The position numbers were made by a program, and so were the translations under genes. Under the pieces are notes generated by a model. The model saw nothing but the letters and a program-made list of their open reading frames with translations. It had not been told where the DNA came from and did not search any database. 64,000 nt of DNA, taken from assembly GCA_963775275.1 (NCBI GenBank), contig CAVZII010000005.1, positions 3,906,001 through 3,970,000 of the forward strand. Direction: 5' to 3'. Below, one piece after another: positions 57,175 through 64,000 of this stretch (position 1 is its first letter; each line of letters starts with the position of its first letter). Source of the DNA: JANWHQ01 sp963775275. Its GTDB lineage: Bacteria > Pseudomonadota > Alphaproteobacteria > Caulobacterales > Caulobacteraceae.

Positions 57175-58460
57175 GAGAGCTGGGTCAGCACCAGGGCCGC
57201 GTTGGTGCCGCCAAATCCGAAGCTGTTGGATAGCGCGGTGCGGATCTGGATCGGCCGCGCCGTCATCGGCACAAGGTCGAGCGGGGTGTCGACCGAAGGA
57301 TTGTCGAGATTGATGGTGGGCGGCGCCATCTGGTCGCGGATGGCCAGGGCCGTGAACGCCGCCTCCACGGCCCCGGCCGCCCCGAGCAGGTGGCCGATCT
57401 CGGACTTGGTTGAGGACATGGCCACGCGCGTCGCGCCCTGGCCGAGCAAGCGCTCGACGGCGCGAAGCTCGATCTCGTCGCCCAGAGGCGTGGAAGTGCC
57501 GTGGGCGTTGATGTAGTCGATGGCGTCCGGCTCCACCCCGGCGTGGCCTAGCGCGGCCTGCATGGCCCGATAGCCGCCATCGCCATCGGAGGCGGGCGCC
57601 GTGATGTGATAGGCGTCGCCGGAGAGCCCATAGCCCGTCACCTCGGCGTAGATCTTCGCCCCCCGGCGTCGCGCGTGTTCCAGCTCCTCGAGCACCAGGA
57701 TGCCGGCGCCCTCGCCCATGACGAAGCCGTCGCGATCCTTGTCATAGGGGCGCGAGGCGCGCTCGGGGGTCTCGTTGAACCCCGTCGACAAGGCCCGGCA
57801 GGCGACGAAGCCGGCGATGCCGAGCGTGCAGACCGCCGCTTCGGCGCCGCCGGCGACCATCACGTCGGCGTCCCCGATCTGGATCAGCCGGCTCGCGTCG
57901 CCCACGGCGTGCGCGCCGGTGGCGCAGGCGGTCACCACCGAGTGATTCGGCCCCTTGAAGCCGTAGCGGATGGAGACGTGACCGGAAGCCAGGTTGATCA
58001 GGGCGGACGGGATGAAGAAGGGACTGACGCGGCGCGGTCCCTTGTCGCGAAGCTCGACCGCGGTCTGTTCGATGGTGGAGAGGCCACCGATCCCCGAGCC
58101 GATGATCACGCCCGTGCGCAGGCGCGACTCCTCGTCCTCGGGGGTCCACCCGGCGTCCTTGACCGCCTCGTCGGCGGCGGCGATCGCATAGAGGATGAAG
58201 TCGTCGACCCGGCGCTGCTCCTTGGGCGTCAGCACCTTGTCTGGATCGAAGGCGCCCTGGACGTCCGCGCCGCCGCCGCCGCGTCCATCGACCCTGGGGA
58301 CCTCACAGGCCACCTGGCAGGCGAATTCGGCTGGATCGAACGCGCTGATGCGCCCGGCGCCCGAACGCCCGGCCAGGATGTTCTTCCAGCTGATCTCGCG
58401 CCCCCAACCCAGCGGGGTGAGGAGGCCGATGCCGGTGATGACGACTCGACGCTTTGACAT
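57171..58460 (-). CDS. fabF: 3-oxoacyl-ACP synthase II
   Basis: Condensing enzyme of fatty acid elongation (KAS II), 429 residues. Seen: RRVVITGIGLLTPLGWG, the nucleophilic Cys in VVTACATGAHA, the catalytic His residues in NAHGTSTPLGD and KSEIGHLLGAAG, and the C-terminal SNSFGFGGTNAAL. A Gly-rich insertion (VDGRGGGGADVQ) near residue 60 is slightly longer than usual. It is 72 bp downstream of acpP and coupled to mltG. Confidence 0.96.
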   Translation of the reverse strand: MSKRRVVITGIGLLTPLGWGREISWKNILAGRSGAGRISAFDPAEFACQVACEVPRVDGRGGGGADVQGAFDPDKVLTPKEQRRVDDFILYAIAAADEAVKDAGWTPEDEESRLRTGVIIGSGIGGLSTIEQTAVELRDKGPRRVSPFFIPSALINLASGHVSIRYGFKGPNHSVVTACATGAHAVGDASRLIQIGDADVMVAGGAEAAVCTLGIAGFVACRALSTGFNETPERASRPYDKDRDGFVMGEGAGILVLEELEHARRRGAKIYAEVTGYGLSGDAYHITAPASDGDGGYRAMQAALGHAGVEPDAIDYINAHGTSTPLGDEIELRAVERLLGQGATRVAMSSTKSEIGHLLGAAGAVEAAFTALAIRDQMAPPTINLDNPSVDTPLDLVPMTARPIQIRTALSNSFGFGGTNAALVLTQLS

Positions 58461-58532
58461 CAGGCGGGTCCGCCCGTCCGCCCATACCGTCGCCGGCGCA
58501 GACAGGCGAGCGGATCGGACGGACGAGGCCGT

Positions 58533-58775
58533 CTAACCGTTGACCCTGTCCTTGATGAACTGGACGGCGTCGCCGACGGTCTGGATGTGCTCAGCCGCGT
58601 CGTCGGGGATCTCGATGTCGAACTCTTCCTCGAAAGCCATCACCAGTTCGACGTTGTCGAGGCTGTCGGCGCCTAGGTCGTCGATGAAGCTGGCCTTCTC
58701 GGTGACCTTGTCCGGATCCGCGTCCAGATGCTCGATCACGATCTTGCGCACGCGTTCAAGGATGTCGGAGGACAT
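58533..58775 (-). CDS. acpP: Acyl carrier protein
   Basis: 80-residue acidic carrier of growing acyl chains. Seen: SSDILERVRKIVIEHL, the phosphopantetheine-attachment GADSLDNVELVMAFEEEF, and IPDDAAEHIQTVGDAVQFI. ATG 58775 is chosen because the family N-terminus starts there; upstream in-frame sequence is not conserved. The 160-bp gap upstream to fabG probably carries its own promoter, as acpP is usually expressed at a high level. Confidence 0.97.
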   Translation of the reverse strand: MSSDILERVRKIVIEHLDADPDKVTEKASFIDDLGADSLDNVELVMAFEEEFDIEIPDDAAEHIQTVGDAVQFIKDRVNG

Positions 58776-58935
58776 ACGCTTCTGAAGCCCCTTGTTGTCA
58801 TTGGGCGACGAACGCGGCTGCCCGCGACCGTCAGTATTGGCGAACTCTAGCGGGTGACCGCCCACCGGGACAGTCCGCGGCACTCGCTGCTCGCCTAGCA
58901 TGATATTTTTGGCTGCGCCAGCAGCCCATCTCCGC

Positions 58936-59673
58936 TCAGATCATGGCCATGCCGCCGTTCACATGCAGGGTCTGACCGGTGACATAGCTCGCTTCCTCGC
59001 TGGCAAGGTAGGCGCAGGCCGCCGCCACATCCCCCCCCGCCCCCAGCCTGGCGGCGGGGATACGCGCCAGAATTGCGTCTCTCTGTTGCTCGCTCAGGGC
59101 GTCAGTCATCGGGCTGGCGATGAAACCGGGAGCCACGCAGTTCACCGTGACGTTGCGGCTGGCGACCTCCTGGGCGAGCGCCTTGGAGAATCCGATCATG
59201 CCGGCCTTGGAGGCGGCGTAGTTCGACTGGCCGGGATTGCCGGTGACGCCGACGACCGAGGTGATGCCGATGATCCGGCCCCAACGGCGGCGCATCATCG
59301 CCTTCAGCGCGGCCCGCGCGAGGCGGAAGTAAGCCTCGAGGTTCACCTTCAGCACCGTCTGCCAGTCCTCGTCCTTCATCCGCAGCAGCAGGCCGTCGCG
59401 GGTCAGGCCGGCGTTGGAGACGAGGATGTGGACCTCGCCGGCCGCGTCTTCGGCCTGGCCGTAGAGGGCGTCGACTGCCGCGGGATCGGAGAGGTCGCAG
59501 GCCAGCGTCCAGGCCCGCTCGCCGAGCTCGGCCGACAGGGCCTCGAGCGCTTCGGCGCGGGTGCCCGAAAGGACGACGCCGGCGCCCTGGGCGTGCAGGG
59601 CCCTGGCGATCGCGCCGCCGATGCCGCCCGATGCCCCCGTCACGAGGGCGGTCTTGCCGGATAGGTCGAACAT
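58936..59673 (-). CDS. fabG: 3-oxoacyl-ACP reductase
   Basis: NADPH-dependent reduction of 3-oxoacyl-ACP, 245 residues, short-chain dehydrogenase fold. Seen: cofactor-binding TGASGGIGGAIARAL, the NAGLTRDGLLLRM segment, catalytic Ser in ITSVVGVTGNPGQ, YAASKAGMIGFSKAL with catalytic Tyr and Lys, and a C-terminal VTGQTLHVNGGMAMI. It starts nine bases after the fabD stop. Confidence 0.96.
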   Translation of the reverse strand: MFDLSGKTALVTGASGGIGGAIARALHAQGAGVVLSGTRAEALEALSAELGERAWTLACDLSDPAAVDALYGQAEDAAGEVHILVSNAGLTRDGLLLRMKDEDWQTVLKVNLEAYFRLARAALKAMMRRRWGRIIGITSVVGVTGNPGQSNYAASKAGMIGFSKALAQEVASRNVTVNCVAPGFIASPMTDALSEQQRDAILARIPAARLGAGGDVAAACAYLASEEASYVTGQTLHVNGGMAMI

Positions 59674-59682
59674 CTGTCCCTC

Positions 59683-60627
59683 CTAGAGCGAGGCGGCGAA
59701 GGCTTCGAGGTCAGCCGGGACGTTCAGCGCCACGGCCTCCGCGTCCGGCGCGATCCGCCTCGCCATGCCGGTCAGGACTTTGCCGGCCCCGAGCTCGACG
59801 AAACGGTCGACGCCGCCTTCCGTCGCCAGCCATTCGATGCTCTCGCGCCAGCGCACGCGGCCGGTGACCTGTTCCACCAGGAGCCGCCGGATCGTGTCAG
59901 GATCGTTGGTGGGCCGCGCGGTGACGTTGGCCACGACCGGCGCTCGCGGCGCGGCGATCGCCGTCTCGGCCAGCGCCTCGGCCATCTCCTCGGCAGCCGG
60001 CGCCATCAGCGGGCAGTGGAAGGGCGCCGACACGTTCAGCGGGATGGCCCGCGCGCCCAACGCCTTGGCCGCCTCGACCGCCTTGTCCACGGCGGCCTTG
60101 TCGCCGGAAATCACGACGTTGCCGGCGTTGTTGTCGTTGGCGACCACGCACACGCCGAGCGCCGCACCTGCGGCGGCGGCTTCCTCGGCCAGGGCCACGT
60201 CCGCCTTGGGCCCGATCAGGGAGGCCATGGCGCCGGTCCCCACGGGGGTCGCGCGCTGCATCGCCTGGCCGCGCAGCTTCAGAAGCCGCGCCGCCGCGTC
60301 CAGCGGGAAGGCCCCCGCGGCGGCGAGCGCCGAGTATTCCCCGAGGCTGTGCCCCGCCACGAAGGCCGCGCGCGCGACGTCGACGCCGAACTCGGCGGCC
60401 AGCACGCGCGCGACCGCCAGGCTCACGGCCATCAGGGCCGGCTGGGCGTTCTCGGTGAGGGTCAGCTCCTCGATGGGCCCTTCGCGCATCAGCCTGAAGA
60501 GCTTCTGGGCCAGGGCGTCGTCGATCTCCTGGAACACCTCCCTCGCAGGACCGAAGGCGTCGGCGAGCTCGGCGCCCATGCCCACCGACTGGCTGCCCTG
60601 GCCTGGAAAGGTGAAGGCGAGGCTCAT
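59683..60627 (-). CDS. fabD: Malonyl-CoA:ACP transacylase
   Basis: Loads malonyl groups onto ACP, 314 residues. Seen: FTFPGQGSQSVGMG, ENAQPALMAVS, the nucleophile in AGHSLGEYSALAAAGAF, and SAPFHCPLMAPA with the catalytic His. ATG 60627 is chosen; the open frame continues upstream but without family sequence. It is the first gene of the fabD-fabG-acpP-fabF-mltG-gmk run and divergent from the Rieske oxygenase gene with 88 bp between starts. Confidence 0.96.
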   Translation of the reverse strand: MSLAFTFPGQGSQSVGMGAELADAFGPAREVFQEIDDALAQKLFRLMREGPIEELTLTENAQPALMAVSLAVARVLAAEFGVDVARAAFVAGHSLGEYSALAAAGAFPLDAAARLLKLRGQAMQRATPVGTGAMASLIGPKADVALAEEAAAAGAALGVCVVANDNNAGNVVISGDKAAVDKAVEAAKALGARAIPLNVSAPFHCPLMAPAAEEMAEALAETAIAAPRAPVVANVTARPTNDPDTIRRLLVEQVTGRVRWRESIEWLATEGGVDRFVELGAGKVLTGMARRIAPDAEAVALNVPADLEAFAASL

Positions 60628-60715
60628 GCGGCTCCCTCGGCGCTTGCGATTCCGGCCGGGAGGGTTAGGGGAATCGTCGGGGCGGGACAACCCCGGCAGA
60701 ACGCGAGGCCAGCCC

Positions 60716-61861
60716 ATGCCGGCGCCGCTCGACACGAGCCTGCCCGCCTGGATCTACACCGACCCCGGTTTCTTCGAGCTGGAACGGCGGAGCATCTTCC
60801 GCACCGGCTGGCAGGTGGTCTGCCACGTCAACGACGTCCCCGAGCCCGGCGACTTCCAGACCCTGGACATCCTGGACGAGCGCGTCCTGACCGTCCGCGG
60901 CGAGGACGGCGAAGTCCGCAGCTTCCACAATGCCTGCCGTCATCGCGCCGCACGCCTGGCCGACGGCCCGGCCGGCCGCTGCGCCAGACGCATCGTCTGC
61001 CCCTACCACGCCTGGAGCTACGGCCTGGACGGCCGGCTGCTCGCCGTCCCGGCCTGGCAGGGGTTCGAGGACCTCGACCTCTCGCGTCACGGGCTGAAGC
61101 CCATCGAGCAGGAGATCTTCCTGGGCTTCGTCTTCGTGCGCTTCGCGCCGGGCCTGCCGAGCGTCGCCGAGATGATGGCGCCCTATGCGGACGAGCTGGC
61201 CCCGCACGACCTTCCGAGCCTCGTCCCGCAGGGCCGCGTGACCCTGAGGCCCCGTCCGGTGAACTGGAAGAACGTCTCGGACAACTATGGCGACGGGCTG
61301 CATATCCCGGTGGCCCACCCGGGGCTGGCGCGGCTGTTCGGCCCGAGCTACGCGATGCAGGCTGGTCAGTGGGCCGACAAGCTCCGGGGCGACATCACCC
61401 GGACGCCTTCGTCGAACTGGGCCGAGCGCCTCTACCAAACCCTTCTTCCAGGGTTCGACCACCTCTCCGAGGCCGGGCGCCGGCGCTGGAGCTACTATCG
61501 CCTGTGGCCAAACCTGGCCTTCGACGTCTATCCGGACCAGGTAGACTTCATGCAGTTCCTTCCGGTCTCGGCGACCAAGACCCTGATCCGCGAGATCAGC
61601 TATGTGCGGCCCGACGACCGGCGCGAGACCCGCATCGCCCGCTACCTGAACTGGCGGATCAACCGCCAGGTCAACGCGGAGGACACGGTGCTGATCCAGC
61701 GCGTCCAGGAGGGCATGGCCACGTCCGGCTACGTCTGCGGCCCGTTGGGGCCGTCCGAGGCCTGCCTCGCCGCCTTCGCGCGCCGCCTGAGGGCGCAAAT
61801 CCCCGAGGCCGCGCTCGAGCATCCCCCGGAACCGCGCCCGCTTCAGGCGGCGGCCGAGTGA
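60716..61861 (+). CDS. Rieske ring-hydroxylating or demethylating oxygenase, alpha subunit type
   Basis: 381-residue terminal oxygenase. Seen: Rieske domain with Cys74-x-His76 and Cys95-x2-His98, then a catalytic domain with Asn190 and His196/His201 (GLHIPVAH) as iron-site residues. The overall pattern (AWIYTDPGFFELERRSIF, CPYHAWSYGLDG) resembles the branch that includes oxygenases acting on quaternary amines such as glycine betaine or carnitine, as well as aromatic dioxygenases. No reductase or beta subunit is nearby. The next gene, an APC-family transporter, starts inside its stop codon (GTGA), so uptake of the substrate may be linked. Confidence 0.87.
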   Translation: MPAPLDTSLPAWIYTDPGFFELERRSIFRTGWQVVCHVNDVPEPGDFQTLDILDERVLTVRGEDGEVRSFHNACRHRAARLADGPAGRCARRIVCPYHAWSYGLDGRLLAVPAWQGFEDLDLSRHGLKPIEQEIFLGFVFVRFAPGLPSVAEMMAPYADELAPHDLPSLVPQGRVTLRPRPVNWKNVSDNYGDGLHIPVAHPGLARLFGPSYAMQAGQWADKLRGDITRTPSSNWAERLYQTLLPGFDHLSEAGRRRWSYYRLWPNLAFDVYPDQVDFMQFLPVSATKTLIREISYVRPDDRRETRIARYLNWRINRQVNAEDTVLIQRVQEGMATSGYVCGPLGPSEACLAAFARRLRAQIPEAALEHPPEPRPLQAAAE

Positions 61862-63093
61862 GCGCCGTCACCGTCCAGGCGCCCGCCAGGAAAGGCCTGG
61901 GGCCGCTGGCCGCCACAGCCCTGGTGACCGGCAACATGGTGGGCTCCGGCCTGTTCCTGCTGCCCGCGTCCCTGGCCGCGATTGGCAGCGCCAGCCTGAT
62001 AGGCTGGGGGGTGGCCGCGGTCGGCGCCATGGCCCTCGCCCTGGTCTACGCCAAGCTGGCGATCATCCGGCCGGACCCGGACGGGCTGATCCGCTATCCG
62101 GCCGACGGGCTGCACCCCTGGGCGGGCCGGGTCGCCTGGTGGGCCTACTGGGCGACCGGCTGGACCGGCAACGTCGCCATCGCGCTCGGCGCCGTGGGCT
62201 ATCTCGCCTTCTTCCTGCCCGCCCTGATCGGGCCCTGGCCGACGGTTGCGGCGACGGTCGCGGTCGCATGGATCATCGCCGGCGCCAATCTGGCCGGGCC
62301 CAAGGTGGTGGCCTGGCTCAGCGGATCCACCCTCCTCATCGGGGCCCTGCCGGTGGCCATGACCGTCCTCGTCGGCGTCCTGGCGTTCGATCCTCACGTG
62401 TTCGTGGGATCCTGGAACGTCAGCGGCCGACCCCTCGCCCAGGCCCTGCCGCCCTCGCTGGTGACGATCTTCTGGGCCTATCTCGGGGTCGAGAGCGCCG
62501 CCTTCGCCGCGCGTGCGGTCGACAACCCCGAACGCAACCTGCCGATCGCGGCGATCGGCGGCGTGGCCCTGGCCTCGGTGATCTACGTCGCGGCGATGGT
62601 CGCGATCATGGGGATCATCCCGGCCCACGAACTCGCCCGCTCGACCGCGCCGTTCGCCGACGCGACGCGACAGGTGCTCGGACCGGCCGCCGGCGCCGTC
62701 GTCGCAGCCTGCGCGCTGGCCAAGACGCTGGGCACGCTCGGCGGCTGGGTGCTGGTCACCGGCGAGGTTTGCGAAACCGGCGCAAGGACAGGCTATCTGC
62801 CCCGGATCTTGTCCAGCCGCCCCGGCGCCGGCGCGCCGGTGAAAGGAATCCTCCTGACCACGACGCTGATGTCGGTCGTGGCGCTGGCGACGGTCTCACC
62901 CACCCTCGCCCGCCAGTTCAATGTCCTGACCAACGTGACCGTCCTGGCGAGCCTGCTGGTCTACGTCCTGTGCGCCCTGGCGCTGATCCGGTTCCTGATC
63001 CGGGACCGGGCGCCCAGGCGGGTCCCCATGATCGCCGTCGCGCTCGCCGCGACCGCGTTCTGCATCTGGGTCTCCATCGCAGCCTTCGGCTGA
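61858..63093 (+). CDS. APC-family amino acid/amine transporter
   Basis: 411-residue polytopic permease with 11-12 predicted helices. Seen: the APC signature in the first helix, ATALVTGNMVGSGLFLLPASL, close to basic-amino-acid and polyamine antiporters such as AdiC and PotE; FWAYLGVESAAFAARAVDNPERNLP in the middle; and a C-terminal helix pair. The start is GTG overlapping the oxygenase stop by four bases. The tight coupling suggests it imports or exchanges the oxygenase substrate or product, likely an amino acid or amine. That is inference from context. Confidence 0.87.
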   Translation: MSAVTVQAPARKGLGPLAATALVTGNMVGSGLFLLPASLAAIGSASLIGWGVAAVGAMALALVYAKLAIIRPDPDGLIRYPADGLHPWAGRVAWWAYWATGWTGNVAIALGAVGYLAFFLPALIGPWPTVAATVAVAWIIAGANLAGPKVVAWLSGSTLLIGALPVAMTVLVGVLAFDPHVFVGSWNVSGRPLAQALPPSLVTIFWAYLGVESAAFAARAVDNPERNLPIAAIGGVALASVIYVAAMVAIMGIIPAHELARSTAPFADATRQVLGPAAGAVVAACALAKTLGTLGGWVLVTGEVCETGARTGYLPRILSSRPGAGAPVKGILLTTTLMSVVALATVSPTLARQFNVLTNVTVLASLLVYVLCALALIRFLIRDRAPRRVPMIAVALAATAFCIWVSIAAFG

Positions 63094-63166
63094 CCGCACG
63101 GTAAGCGGTGACGGGTTGACCTGTGCCCCCGCCGCTTCAAACTGACGCCGATTGTGGGAGGAGAAG

Positions 63167-63595
63167 ATGAAACCAAGGGCATTGGTCTTCGCTGTGCTGG
63201 TTCTGGTTGGCGTCCTCGCCATGGTGCTCATGACCTCAATGGGGGGAACCCCGCCGACCTTCGTCTGGACGAATGCGGCGCCGATCCTCGCCCTGTTCGA
63301 CCTGGTCCTCGTCCTGGCGCTGGTCGTCGTCGCCGTTATCGCCCTGATCGGCGTCGTCAACCGCAAGGGCGCGCCGGCCCTGAGACCAATGCTCTGGATC
63401 GCTCCGATCTTCGGCCTCATCGGCATGGCGCAGGAAGCGTTCAATGTCTTCAGCTCGGCGCAGAGGCTGCACGTCACTCGCTTCGAGATCATTTCGCCCT
63501 ACCTGGCCGCGTCCCTGCTGCCCCTATGCGTCGGCCTCCTGATCGCCGCCATCGCCGCTTGGGCGAACCCACGAAAGGCTGCGCCGGCCGCCTGA
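63167..63595 (+). CDS. Small four-helix membrane protein
   Basis: 142-residue protein with hydrophobic segments at about 6-25, 39-62, 72-88 and 105-131 and a short conserved-looking middle (GAPALRPMLWIAPIFGLIGMAQEAFNV, beginning after the second helix). I do not recognise the family; a distant likeness to MotA/TolQ-type or chemotaxis-associated membrane proteins is not firm. ATG 63167 is chosen over an upstream GTG because GGGAGGAGA sits immediately ahead at good spacing. It stands alone between the transporter gene and parE. Confidence 0.7.
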   Translation: MKPRALVFAVLVLVGVLAMVLMTSMGGTPPTFVWTNAAPILALFDLVLVLALVVVAVIALIGVVNRKGAPALRPMLWIAPIFGLIGMAQEAFNVFSSAQRLHVTRFEIISPYLAASLLPLCVGLLIAAIAAWANPRKAAPAA

Positions 63596-63663
63596 CCCTT
63601 GCGCGAGCGGGGCCGCCGGCCGCATACGAGGACGCGGCCGAATCGCCGCACAGATTTGCGTTC

Positions 63664-64000
63664 ATGGCCCAGTCCTCCGCCAAGCCCAGCTCCACGCCCG
63701 ATCTCTTCGACGACGCCCTGGCGCCGACTTCCGCGCCGGTGCTGGCCGACAGCCATGAGCCGCGGCCGGCGCGCCCGGGAACCAGCTCCAGCTACACCGC
63801 CAAGGACATCGAGGTCCTCGAGGGCCTGGAGCCGGTGCGCCGGCGTCCGGGCATGTACATCGGCGGCACAGACGAGCGCGCCCTGCACCACCTCTTCGCG
63901 GAGGTCCTGGACAACTCCATGGACGAGGCCGTCGCCGGCCACGCCAAGCTGATCGAAGTCGCGCTGGAGGCGGACGGTTCGCTCATGGTGCGGGACGACG
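63664..64000 (+). CDS. parE: DNA topoisomerase IV subunit B, 3' end outside window
   Basis: ATPase subunit of topoisomerase IV, which decatenates sister chromosomes. The first 112 residues are visible: a disordered N-terminal extension (about 1-45), then the GHKL ATPase start YTAKDIEVLEGLEPVRRRPGMYIGGTDERALHHL and the FAEVLDNSMDEAVAGHA motif. Gyrase B would normally read GLEAVRKRPGMYIG with HHLVxEVVDNSIDEA. The GGTDERALHHLFAEVLDN wording and the N-terminal extension favour ParE of alphaproteobacteria. The gene runs off the right edge. Confidence 0.88.
   Translation, partial: MAQSSAKPSSTPDLFDDALAPTSAPVLADSHEPRPARPGTSSSYTAKDIEVLEGLEPVRRRPGMYIGGTDERALHHLFAEVLDNSMDEAVAGHAKLIEVALEADGSLMVRDD

Overview
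The window is very GC-rich (by eye close to 70 percent) alphaproteobacterial chromosome. Gene content and order point to Caulobacteraceae (Caulobacter or Phenylobacterium-like): an hdaA-ppk-ppx block, a PopA-like two-receiver protein with a degenerate GGDEF domain, the lptF-lptG-lptD-surA-pdxA-rsmA operon facing gmk-mltG-fabF-acpP-fabG-fabD, and frequent GTG/TTG starts. The assignment is inferred from family knowledge; no search was run.

Layout. 0-6.1 kb: a catabolic patch (aldehyde dehydrogenase cut by the window edge, alpha/beta hydrolase, Rieske oxygenase with a tiny membrane partner, divergent O-methyltransferase and acyl-CoA dehydrogenase). 6.2-15.2 kb: frameshifted hybrid histidine kinase, LigD, SthA transhydrogenase, a class A beta-lactamase-like protein, a decayed Ku gene, a TusA-like protein and a YihY-type membrane protein. 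15.3-19 kb: PopA-like regulator coupled to a DsbA/FrnE-type oxidoreductase, a DUF1453 membrane protein, and a frameshifted Tat-exported dienelactone hydrolase. 19.3-26.4 kb: the accessory part, with a 5'-truncated RHS gene carrying a toxin-like C-terminal tip and a two-helix membrane protein that may be its immunity partner, a 2-oxoglutarate/iron dioxygenase, and a three-gene CHASE2 / small exported protein / M48 metalloprotease cluster. 26.6-42.8 kb: housekeeping (mfd, sdhE, recG, hdaA, ppk, ppx, rnd, purM, ndk). 43-64 kb: ABC-F protein, holC-pepA, the LPS-transport and outer-membrane-biogenesis operon, fatty acid synthesis genes, a Rieske oxygenase coupled to an APC transporter, and the start of parE.

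The genes work in clear units. LptF and LptG are the inner-membrane part and LptD the outer-membrane part of LPS export; SurA chaperones outer-membrane proteins such as LptD; FabD, FabG, AcpP and FabF feed the acyl chains. Mfd and SdhE share an operon, divergent from RecG. Ppk and Ppx make and degrade polyphosphate.

The most notable non-genic structure is a 270-bp palindromic element (55183-55452) with 35-bp inverted termini and two internal arms that supplies the stop codons of both rsmA and gmk. Also notable are a 107-bp tandem duplication and a REP-like element. Single-base frameshifts recur in about a dozen places, including lptD, which is essential in most Gram-negative bacteria. Most are therefore probably sequencing or assembly indels. 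The Ku locus is different because its whole core is missing.
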